Assembly (NCBI GenBank): GCA_041674705.1
Contig: JBAYVF010000007.1
Location: 1-64,000 of the forward strand
DNA length: 64,000 nucleotides
Direction of reading: 5' to 3'
Source of the DNA: Aquincolibacterium sp041674705
Lineage (GTDB): Bacteria; Omnitrophota; Omnitrophia; Omnitrophales; Aquincolibacteriaceae
Shown here: positions 40,334 to 48,100 of the stretch, one piece after another
Numbering within the stretch: the first letter of the stretch is position 1
Layout: each line of letters starts with the position of its first letter
Notes under the pieces: model-generated
What the model was told of the DNA's origin: nothing
Database searches by the model: none
The model's input: the letters and a program-made list of their open reading frames with translations, nothing else
Made by a program: the position numbers and the translations under genes

Positions 40334-41152
40334 TCAAGATAATTCCTTTAAAGCTTTTTCAACTTGTTCGCGCGTCGGAGCGACGCCGTGAAAAGCATTG
40401 TTCCCTTCCATGAAGGACACGCCTTTACCCTTGACGGTATGCGCGATGATCATGACCGGTTGATTTTTGATCTTTTTGGCTTTCTCGACGGCGCGCAGGA
40501 TCTCTTTCACATTGTGCCCGTCGATTTCAAAGGTGTGCCAGCGGAACGCCTTCCATTTTGCGACCACAGGTTCCATGTCGCAGATATTTTTCGTGGAATC
40601 ATCCAGCTGGAATTTGTTGTAATCCAGGAATGCGATCAGATGATCGACCTTGTGATGCGCGGCCATCGCGGCCGCTTCCCAGGTCTGGCCTTCGTTCATT
40701 TCGCCGTCGCTTGTAATGACATAGGTGTAATAATCTTTTTTATCCAGCCGCCGCGCCAGGGCCATGCCGATTCCCATGGAGAGACCCTGTCCCAGGGACC
40801 CTGTGGAAGCCTCCACCCCCGGTAGCTTGCGACGATCCGGATGCCCCTGGAGAGGACTGCCAAGTTTGCGAAAATCGGTCAAAGTTTTGGGATCAAAATA
40901 ACCGGATTCGGCAAGGGCCGCATAAAGCGCGGGGCAAGCATGCCCTTTACTCAGAATAAGACGGTCACGATCCGGCCACTGCGGGTCTTGGGGATTGTGA
41001 TTCATGAGGTTGAAATAAAGAGCTACCGTCATTTCGGTAGCGGAGAGGGAACCGCCGGGATGCCCCGAAACCGCGGCTCCGGTCATCTCGACGATGTGTC
41101 GGCGAACAAGTTTTGCCTTCGCCTTAAGTTGCTCTACAGAAAGCTTTTCCAT
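40334..41152 (-). CDS. Transketolase, N-terminal subunit
   Basis: This 272-aa protein is the thiamine-diphosphate-binding half. SGHPGGSLSATEMTVALYF, LSKGHACPALYA, GSLGQGLSMGIGMALA and TSDGEMNEGQTWEAAMAA-like blocks are present, with the GDG-type motif as SDGEMNEG. Split transketolases are common in bacteria and archaea. It is followed by the C-terminal half after 108 nt. Confidence 0.92.
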   Translation of the reverse strand: MEKLSVEQLKAKAKLVRRHIVEMTGAAVSGHPGGSLSATEMTVALYFNLMNHNPQDPQWPDRDRLILSKGHACPALYAALAESGYFDPKTLTDFRKLGSPLQGHPDRRKLPGVEASTGSLGQGLSMGIGMALARRLDKKDYYTYVITSDGEMNEGQTWEAAAMAAHHKVDHLIAFLDYNKFQLDDSTKNICDMEPVVAKWKAFRWHTFEIDGHNVKEILRAVEKAKKIKNQPVMIIAHTVKGKGVSFMEGNNAFHGVAPTREQVEKALKELS

Positions 41153-41245
41153 GAATTTATGAATGCCTTGGCTGATTTGTATAGAGGAAAAAGACAGCGA
41201 AGTCTAGCGGCTTTCTTGGGTGTCGTCAATGAATAAAAACGCTTC

Positions 41246-41317
41246 CGTACGGCGGAAGGCGTACGGCGTAACGCGTATTTAGTTTTCGCCGTACTCCGTA
41301 CGCCCTACGCCGTACCC
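41246..41317. repeat. GTACGG palindromic element, copy 5
   Basis: CGTACGGCGGAAGGCGTACGGCG and CGCCGTACTCCGTACGCCCTACG arms lie in the divergent region between transketolase and the peptidase gene. Confidence 0.85.
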
Positions 41318-41342
41318 GCATGTGTGTTTTGCGGATTGAAGC

Positions 41343-42494
41343 ATGGGTCTCAGCGTGATATTCTTACTCATGCCCAAAGAGAATCTTTTGATCATCGCTT
41401 CAAGCGAAAAAGACTCGGACCTTTACTACGCGACAAAATTCATCGCGCCCGACGCCTTCGTTTTCCTCCAATCCCACGGAAAGAAATACATCCTGGTGAG
41501 CGATCTTGAGATCGACCGCGCCAAAAAACAGGCCCGGGTCCACCAAGTTCTTTCAAGCTCCCGCCTCGCCTCGGAATACAAGCAAAAATACAAGAAGGCA
41601 TGCTCCTTTATAGAGCTTGTTCTTTATTTTCTGGAAAAGTTGCGCGTCAAAAGCGTTTTCGTCCCCGGAAATTTCCCCGTCCAATATTATGCCCCGCTAA
41701 AACACGCCGGTCTCGGGATCCAGTATAAAAACGGGCTTTTTTTTGAAGACCGCCTGATCAAAGACCCCAGGGAAGTCGCGGCGATCACTCAAGCGCTGCG
41801 CGCCACTGAAAAAGCCGCGCGGGAAGCGATCAAGACCTTGAAAGGCTCGGCGATCCGGAAGAATAAACTTTATTTTAAAGGGAAGCTTCTCACCAGCGAC
41901 ATCCTGAAAAAAGTTATCCACAGGTCGCTCCTGGAAAGTGGCTGCGCGGGCGAACACACGATCGTTTCCTGCGGCCATCATTCGATCGACCCTCACGATC
42001 AAGGCTCGGGTCCTCTTTACGCCCACCAGCCGATCATTATGGATATTTTCCCGCGTAGCGAGAAAACACTTTATCACGCGGATTTCACCCGGACCGTGGT
42101 CCGCGGCAAAGCATCGCCCGAACTCAAGGAAATGTATGCGGCTGTGAAGGAAGGCCAGAACATCGCCTTCAAGATGATCCGTGGCGGGATCGCCACTAAA
42201 AAGGTCCATGGAGCTATTCAGGCGAGGTTTACGCAACTTGGCTTCAAAACAGAGGTTAAGCATGGTCGCATGCAGGGCTTTTTCCATAGCACCGGCCATG
42301 GTCTGGGCCTCGACATCCATGAGCCTCCCCGCATCAGCGTGGGAGAAGATATTTTGAAAGCGGGACAAGTTGTTACTGTCGAACCCGGACTTTATTACAA
42401 AAATGTCGGCGGCGTACGCCTCGAAGATGTCGTCGTGGTGACAAAAAAAGGCTGCAAGAACCTCACAAAATTCCCGAGACAACTCGAGATCTAG
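41343..42494 (+). CDS. Xaa-Pro aminopeptidase-like M24 metallopeptidase
   Basis: This 383-aa protein (or 374 aa from the ATG at 41370, MPKENLLII, which may be the better family start) has a creatinase-type N-terminal domain (1-155) and a pita-bread catalytic domain. Metal ligands are in IMDIFP (Asp), HADFTRT (Asp), HSTGHGLGLDIHE (His), VEPGLYY (Glu) and VRLEDVVVV (Glu). It likely releases N-terminal residues before proline in the cytoplasm. Confidence 0.9.
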   Translation: MGLSVIFLLMPKENLLIIASSEKDSDLYYATKFIAPDAFVFLQSHGKKYILVSDLEIDRAKKQARVHQVLSSSRLASEYKQKYKKACSFIELVLYFLEKLRVKSVFVPGNFPVQYYAPLKHAGLGIQYKNGLFFEDRLIKDPREVAAITQALRATEKAAREAIKTLKGSAIRKNKLYFKGKLLTSDILKKVIHRSLLESGCAGEHTIVSCGHHSIDPHDQGSGPLYAHQPIIMDIFPRSEKTLYHADFTRTVVRGKASPELKEMYAAVKEGQNIAFKMIRGGIATKKVHGAIQARFTQLGFKTEVKHGRMQGFFHSTGHGLGLDIHEPPRISVGEDILKAGQVVTVEPGLYYKNVGGVRLEDVVVVTKKGCKNLTKFPRQLEI

Positions 42495-42499
42495 AAGGA

Positions 42500-42625
42500 A
42501 TCAAACTCCAATAATCAAGATACAAGATCCAAACAAACCCCAATCACCAAAAACCAACGATTAAATAATTGGTTATTGGAGTTTGAATATTGCTTGGTTA
42601 TTGTTTCTTGGTGCTTGGTTATTAA
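42500..42625. repeat. AATAATCA/TGGTTATT-type long inverted repeat
   Basis: The left part (CTCCAATAATCAAGATACAAG, then CAATCACCAAAAACCAA) is mirrored by TTGGTTATTGGAGTTTG and repeated CTTGGTTATT units. It occupies the gap before the 89-aa membrane protein. It is another member of the window's collection of long imperfect palindromes. Confidence 0.6.
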
Positions 42626-42638
42626 AGCGAAAGGCTTT

Positions 42639-42908
42639 ATGAAATTTTTAATACATCTTAGCGCGTGGGCAGGCGCCGTCCTTCCCCTTTTCAATATTCC
42701 GCTCATGATGCGGATCATCAAGCGGAAGTCTGCTGACGATATCAGTCTGGTCTGGCTTTTCGGAGTTTGGATCTGCATCCTTCTCATGTCTCCCGCGGCC
42801 CTCACTTCGCAGGATTTCGCATTCCGCGCCTTCGGCTGGACCAACGTTATTTTTTTTACCGGGGTCGTCATCGTGACCGTGAAGTATCATCATAAATTCA
42901 AAAAATGA
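42639..42908 (+). CDS. Small three-helix membrane protein, possibly SemiSWEET/PQ-loop-like
   Basis: This 89-aa protein starts at the ATG at 42639. Three hydrophobic helices are predicted. NIPLMMRIIKRKSADDISLVW resembles the PQ-loop motif region (PxxxxxxKxKSxxxISL) of SemiSWEET sugar transporters, but the PQ pair itself is absent, so the assignment is tentative. It ends next to a palindromic element. Confidence 0.6.
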   Translation: MKFLIHLSAWAGAVLPLFNIPLMMRIIKRKSADDISLVWLFGVWICILLMSPAALTSQDFAFRAFGWTNVIFFTGVVIVTVKYHHKFKK

Positions 42909-42967
42909 GTACGGCGGAAGGCGTACGGTGTAAAAGCTTCTTTCGCCGTACTCCGTACGCCGTACCC
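42908..42967. repeat. GTACGG palindromic element, copy 6
   Basis: GTACGGCGGAAGGCGTACGG and CGCCGTACTCCGTACGCCG arms fill the space between the small membrane protein stop and the GIY-YIG gene. Confidence 0.85.
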
Positions 42968-42982
42968 CTTACGGTCTTTTAG

Positions 42983-43357
42983 ATGCATCCCACCTATAAA
43001 AGAATGCTCGCGGGGCTTGAGAAAAAAAAGAAGGCCTCGCGCCGTAAAAAAACGTCCTCCGGCAAGTGGTCCCTTTATATCCTGAAATGCGGCGACGGAT
43101 CTTTTTACACGGGGATCACCAACGACCTCGAACGACGCTTCAAAATGCATCAAGCCGGCAAGGCTTCCCGCTACACCCGCTCCCACGGCCCTGTGGAGAT
43201 GCTTTATTCGGAGAAATGCGGCGACCGGTCCAGCGCTCTCATCCGGGAATGTGAAGTGAAGGAATGGCCGCGAACCAGGAAAGAGAAATTAATAAAATCG
43301 AGAGACGGAAAACGCGGGACGTTTTGCAAGGCGGAAGGCGCCGCGCGTGCGGCGTAA
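42983..43357 (+). CDS. GIY-YIG nuclease-superfamily protein with repeat-encoded C-terminus
   Basis: This 124-aa protein has a basic N-terminus (KKKKASRRKK) and the domain YILKCGDGSFYTGITNDLERRFKMHQAGKASRYTRSHGP with LYSE, RECEVKEW and KEKLI (UvrC-like/YhbQ type). The last residues (CKAEGAARAA) are encoded by a GTACGG-family element that also supplies the stop codon. Confidence 0.88.
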   Translation: MHPTYKRMLAGLEKKKKASRRKKTSSGKWSLYILKCGDGSFYTGITNDLERRFKMHQAGKASRYTRSHGPVEMLYSEKCGDRSSALIRECEVKEWPRTRKEKLIKSRDGKRGTFCKAEGAARAA

Positions 43358-43394
43358 AAATTTTTCCATCGCCGTACGCCTTACTCCGTACGCT
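43328..43394. repeat. GTACGG palindromic element, copy 7 (overlaps gene end)
   Basis: GGCGGAAGGCGCCGCGCGTGCGGCG and GCCGTACGCCTTACTCCGTACG arms are diverged on the left. It covers the 3' end of the GIY-YIG gene and reaches the end of the opposing gene. Confidence 0.75.
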
Positions 43395-43395
43395 T

Positions 43396-43995
43396 TTAAT
43401 TCAATTGGTCTTCCAGCTTTGCGGTGAGGGCATCGATCTGCTTTAGAAGATAATCCGGAACAAGATCTTCCTCTTCAAGCTGGGTCTTCGCAGAATTCAA
43501 GAAACCAATGAGTCGCCTCAAAATGGAGCCTCGCTTTTGCTCCTTAAGTTCCGGCGTATCCTTCGGCGCGTGCGTCTCGAGGATCTTCTTCACCTGCGCC
43601 CGGACCTCCTTGACCTCCTTGCCTTCATTGAGGACGTCATTGCGGAGCTCGGCAAATTCGTTGGTGGGGATGTTCTTGTTGTTTTTGGCAAGCCGGAGCA
43701 CGTTCACCGACTCATAATCCGGGATCTTCTTGGGCGTTTCTTCTTCCGTATAATCCGGCTTTACGATCCGAGGCTCTTCTTTTTCCAGGAAAGAATAGGA
43801 CTTGATAAGCTTCGACGCCGTCGCCTCTTTAATGCTCAGTTCTTTATGACAATAAGTCTCGAACGCCTGATAACCCCATTCTTTGTAGAGCTTGTTCTTA
43901 TAGATGGAGAAGAGGTGCTGACCCAGCTGGATCCAGCTCGCTTTGTGATGCTTGGCGATCTCAACGGTTTTTATTCGCAATTCATCGTTACCCAT
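43396..43995 (-). CDS. Helical protein of unknown function
   Basis: This protein of 199 aa starts at the ATG at 43995 (MGNDELRIKTVEIAKHHKASW). I do not recognise a family with certainty. It appears wholly alpha-helical. The N-terminal 100 residues (LGQHLFSIYKNKLYKEWGYQAFETYC..., KEATASKLIKSYSFL) look like a small DNA-binding-type bundle, and the C-terminal half is charged and possibly coiled. Neighbours give no clue. The longer frame begins in an inverted repeat. Confidence 0.6.
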   Translation of the reverse strand: MGNDELRIKTVEIAKHHKASWIQLGQHLFSIYKNKLYKEWGYQAFETYCHKELSIKEATASKLIKSYSFLEKEEPRIVKPDYTEEETPKKIPDYESVNVLRLAKNNKNIPTNEFAELRNDVLNEGKEVKEVRAQVKKILETHAPKDTPELKEQKRGSILRRLIGFLNSAKTQLEEEDLVPDYLLKQIDALTAKLEDQLN

Positions 43996-44013
43996 GATTT
44001 TCACCCTATGAAA

Positions 44014-44095
44014 TAGTAAGTAGTAGGTGGTAAGTAGCATGTAGAAAAACCGTTTCGGTTCACGGCCACCTACCACATACTACCTACTACATACT
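44014..44095. repeat. AGTAGTAGGTGG-type inverted repeat
   Basis: AGTAAGTAGTAGGTGGTAAGTAG and its inverse (CCACCTACCACATACTACC...) flank an AAACCGTTTCGGTT centre in the gap between the mqnD-like gene and the helical-protein gene. Confidence 0.65.
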
Positions 44096-44098
44096 TTC

Positions 44099-45046
44099 TT
44101 AAATGAATTCCAGATTTACTTTCTTCGGAATAATTCCGTGCTGATATGCTTCATCAAGCAGCTTTCGAAAGCCGGCTTCCCCGTCTTGGCCGATGTCGAG
44201 CGTGCGCTTGTTCACATACATGGCCACAAAGCGATCGTTCAAGTCCTCAGAGATCCCACGGCCGAATTGGCTCGCGTATTCTAAGGCATCCTTCCGGTGG
44301 TTCAAGGCATATTCGATGCTTTCTTTAAAGAGGCGGGAAAATCCTTTGATCGTTTCTTCTCCGAGATCGCGGCGGATCACATCGATCCCGAGCGGAAGCG
44401 GAAGCTTCGTTTTCTCGTGCCACCATCCCCCGAGATCCAGAACTTTTTCCAGCCCATGCTCCGCGTGCGTGATCTGTCCTTCGTGGATCACAAGACCATA
44501 ATCGGCCTCGCCGCTTTTCACCGCGTCGAAAACTTTGTCGAAAGGAACAAAAACAACTTCGTACGGTGTACGGAGTACGGCGGAAGGCGACCTGGATTCT
44601 GACTTTGCATACAGCTGGAGAGCCAGATAAGCAGTAGTGAGCTTGCCGGGAATAGCTATTTTTTGCACGGAGTGCGGAGTGCGGGGCACGGCGTTCGTTT
44701 TATGCGTCTCGCCGTACGCCTCACGCCGTACGAGAATCGGTCCATAATTGTCCCCCACGCTCGCTCCCGACCGCATGACGAGATATCGGTCTGCCAGATA
44801 AGCATACGCGTGACAAGAAACGGCCGTGACCTCGAGGGAAACCTCCGAGGTTGCGTGCATTCCAACCTCGGAGGTTGGAGAGGTAGAAAGCGCGCGCTGA
44901 TTGAGGGATTCGATGTCTTCGATCACATGTTCGACTTTGAAGCCACGCATATCGATTTTCTCATGCGCCAGGGCATAGAACATGAACGCGTCGTCGGGGT
45001 CCGGGCTGTGGCCGACTCGGATGAGCTTAGTATCGGGAGTCTTCAT
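44099..45046 (-). CDS. MqnD-like menaquinone (futalosine pathway) enzyme with three in-frame repeat insertions
   Basis: This 315-aa protein of the periplasmic-binding-like MqnA/MqnD family has VGHSPDPDDAFMFYALA at the N-terminus (MqnD-like SPxPxDxFxFxAL), IEDIESLNQRAL, VTAVSCHAYAYLADRY, IAIPGKLTTAYLALQLY, EADYGLVIHEGQITH and WWHEKTKLPLPLGIDVIRRDL. MqnD makes dihydroxynaphthoate from cyclic dehypoxanthinyl futalosine. Palindromic repeats add three extra segments: TSPTSEVGMHATSEV-type (44840-44876), a stretch near NAVPRTPHSVQK (44666-44733) and SPSAVLRTPYEV (44560-44590). The frame is open throughout and the flanking blocks are well preserved, which suggests a functional protein. Confidence 0.82.
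   Translation of the reverse strand: MKTPDTKLIRVGHSPDPDDAFMFYALAHEKIDMRGFKVEHVIEDIESLNQRALSTSPTSEVGMHATSEVSLEVTAVSCHAYAYLADRYLVMRSGASVGDNYGPILVRREAYGETHKTNAVPRTPHSVQKIAIPGKLTTAYLALQLYAKSESRSPSAVLRTPYEVVFVPFDKVFDAVKSGEADYGLVIHEGQITHAEHGLEKVLDLGGWWHEKTKLPLPLGIDVIRRDLGEETIKGFSRLFKESIEYALNHRKDALEYASQFGRGISEDLNDRFVAMYVNKRTLDIGQDGEAGFRKLLDEAYQHGIIPKKVNLEFI
44560..44590. repeat. GTACGG element, half copy 8, inside mqnD
   Basis: GTACGGTGTACGGAGTACGG plus CGGAAGG is only one arm of the element. It translates as SPSAVLRTPYE on the minus strand, between LQLYAKSES and VVFVPFDKV. Confidence 0.8.
44666..44733. repeat. GTACGG element, copy 9, inside mqnD
   Basis: CACGGAGTGCGGAGTGCGGGGCACGG and CGCCGTACGCCTCACGCCGTACG arms translate in frame as the stretch from RREAYGE to TPHSVQK, between GPILV and IAIPGK. 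Confidence 0.8.
44840..44876. repeat. AACCTCCGAGGTT palindrome pair inside mqnD
   Basis: AACCTCCGAGGTT (44840-44852) and its exact inverse AACCTCGGAGGTT (44864-44876) are separated by an 11-nt loop. They are unrelated to the GTACGG family and are translated in frame. Confidence 0.75.
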
Positions 45047-45093
45047 GGGAGAGGAATATAGGGGAAGTTCAAGGATTGGTCAATCTATCAACC

Positions 45094-45143
45094 ATGTACG
45101 GTGTAAAAACTTTTTCGCCGTATTCCGTACGCCTTACGCAGAA
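45094..45143. repeat. GTACGG element, copy 10, at the end of the giant ORF
   Basis: GTACGGTGTAAAAAC and GCCGTATTCCGTACGCC arms. Its right edge contains the TAA stop of the giant ORF (45134-45136), cutting the sequence after LLRSA. Confidence 0.75.
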
Positions 45144-48100
45144 CGTAAGAGGGCAAACTGCGCCTGAACCTCGGAAACGAGGAAATGAATACGCTCACCG
45201 GCAAGACTGAGGAAGTTCTGGAACATTCTCGGGGTGATGCGTTGAACTGTAATATCCGAAAGCTGGTCTTTTAAAATTTCTGCGCCATAGAGAAGAGCTT
45301 TGAGGGCCATACGTTCTGTTTTAACTTGTTTTCTAAGAGCCGTTCTGGCGACCGAAAGGTTCTTTTCTGAGGCGACAATGATGCGCCGGTCCGGCGCAAG
45401 CCCGGCATTGAATTGTTCTATAAAGGCGCGGTCTGTGACATCCCCCGCGATCACGGCCACGGGCGCATCCCCCAGGATCGTTCTGACCGCCGCTAAAAAG
45501 CCCTGGCCCAGCGCAAATTCGCGGCCGAGAATGAACGCATCCCCGGACTGAACTGTTTTGATGCCAAGCGCCTTCTTTGCTGCGTCAAAACGTGCCCGCA
45601 TGAGAGTCTCCTGCGCTTTCTTGGCAAACGAGACCGGCAAGCGAGCAATGGCTGCCTCGGCTGCATTCAGCGTATAAGCAAAGAGAGAAATGATCCCGTC
45701 CATGATCTTTTCCGTCACGCCGCGGAGACCTTGTTCCGTGCCGCCGCCAAGACGCGCGTTCTCCTGAACAAACTTCTCCATGGTAAAAGCCTGCAACTTC
45801 GCCGGCAGTGGCAGATCCGAAACCTTAGTGCGCATTTCGGAGCGGGGTTTTTCACTTTCTTTAAGAAAATCTTTTGCTTCAAGCGCTTCCCCAAAGAGCT
45901 TTGTCAAGAAAAGCAGGTTCCCCATCTCTTTTCCGTTTATCGTCTCAAGAGCAAGGATGATTTCCACCCGACCATCCAATCGGCCGATGGTTAATTCTTT
46001 ATAAAATGCTTCCATCGCAGGACGGTTCTCATTTAAGGTGTTTTGCAGCCGGCCAATAGCTTCACGAATTTCTGGTTTTGTTCTCTCAAGACCTTCTTTT
46101 TTATATTGACCGAACCACGCAAGATCCCAAAGGATCCGTGATTTCTCTTTTTCAGAGAATTGCCGCGTTTCCGAGCGGGGTTTTGTGGAAGTTAAAGCTT
46201 CGGTCTCTCGCAATGCGCCAATGAGCTTTTCAATATCTTTGGCTTGAATCTTTATATTCCCGCCATGCTCTCCAAGAGCCGCAACCGCCGCCTCGGGAAT
46301 ACGCGACTGCACGATCACGGGCATGGTCAATCCGAGTTGCTTGATCTCATCAAGAACTGCCGCGGCTGAATTTGCGTGCTGCGCCTTCAGACTCATTTTT
46401 TGAAACTTTTCGACCAAGACCAAATGATAATCCAAAACAACCACGTTAATCTCGCTTCCCCTTTTTCTTAAGAGCAATTTCGCCTCTTTTACGTTGGAGG
46501 CCTCTAACACAAGCGTCGCAGGGAACAGTTGCTTTATTGCGGACGAATAAAAGCGCATCTCTCCATGATGATCTTCCACCAACAAAACGACTTTCCCGGC
46601 ATTCTTGGTGTTTTGCGCTTCGTTTGTTGCGCCGAGTTCCTGGCGCGCCTGCCCGTCCGGTAGGCGGGCTTCGGAGCGGGGTGTGGCGTAGAGTTTCTCA
46701 ACCTCCGCCAAGATGGTTTCGACCACCTCCGGCGATAGTTCCTGACCGTTCATTTTTCGTAAATAATGCTGAAAAACCCGGAGTCTTTCGTCGCGAGGAT
46801 GAGTCGAGCTAAGAAGTTCACCGGAGATCGTCGGCAGAGCCCCTGCGGTAAGCCCGTAGGTCACAGCAGCCCAAAGCGCGGCCAGAACGGCCTTGGCGGA
46901 ATCAAAGTCCTGAATCGAGGGGCTTTGGGACAGCGTCGTCGCCAAATCATTGATCGTAGGGCTTCCGAAAGAAAGAAAGCTGACCATCTGCACGACCGTT
47001 GTTTTCTGATCAAGCGCCGTGAAATAACCCAAAGCGGTTTCTTCAATAAGTTCGGACGCTTTAGCAACGTCGGATTTTTTCTGATCTTCTTCCCTCGTCT
47101 TTTCGGGAAGAGCGGCTTTGATCCGAACCAAAAGAGGCGGCAATTCTTCAAAGGCTTTTATTTTTTCTAAAAGACGGATCGTGGCGGAGCCTTCCACGCC
47201 TAACGCCTTTGCCATCTTCCGAGCATCGGTTTCGTCAAAAGCGCTCAGAAGGACCATTCTCGGAGTATCAAATTTTTCAAGCATGAGACGGATCCATTCG
47301 GATCCTCTGACAAGCGGCATAGAATTATCGGTGACGATCAAGGGCCGCCCTTGCTTTGCTGCGATCTTGTCTTTGATCTTTTTTAAAGCCGAAACAACGT
47401 CCCCGGCTTCAACGACCGAATACCTTTCCCCACGGACAAGATCAACAACAGCCTCTCGGAACACACCCGAGTCGTCGACCACAAGGACCCATTCCCCTTG
47501 CGATGCCGCGTTCCATTTTTCGGCCAAGGCCGTAACATCGATCCCGTGGGAAAAAAGAGTTTTTTCAGTCTCTTCCGTACCGCGCGCTTCAGAGCGGGAA
47601 TCGGCATTAGGCCACAGGGTCACACGCGCTCCGAACTCAGTCCCGGTGGTGCGGTTTACTATCGGTATGCGCTGATATAAAAGACCGGCTTCTTCAATAA
47701 TGTGAAGCCCCTCTCCGGCGCCCCCCAGGAGGTACTTCCCGGCTTTTTTCTTCGCCTCTACCCATTCGGCACTTTTTCCATCCTCCTTTTTGACCAGATT
47801 ATAGGCTTCTATTTTCGAGCCTGTCAGATCCGCCCAAAGAAAGATCGGGAGTTGAAAGTCCAGTTTGCTGCCATGCCTAAAGGAGTTTTTCAATAATTCT
47901 CCGGTGGCCGTGAGGTGAAGGCCCATGGCCCTAAATCCGATCTTAGAAGCAACTTCTTTTTCGAAAAGATGAGCAAATCGATCGAGGCGAGCGGCGAAAA
48001 CGCCGAAACGGTCGGTGTTCTCTGCGTCTTTTTCGGGAATATTCCGTAGATCCAGCTTGAGCATCTTTCCGCTGCGGATGCTTTCGACGATCAGCGCCTC

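Noticed and set aside
28395..45143. CRISPR array
   Set aside because: Repeats are long, imperfect, palindromic and scattered between genes. There are no regularly spaced identical repeats and no cas genes.
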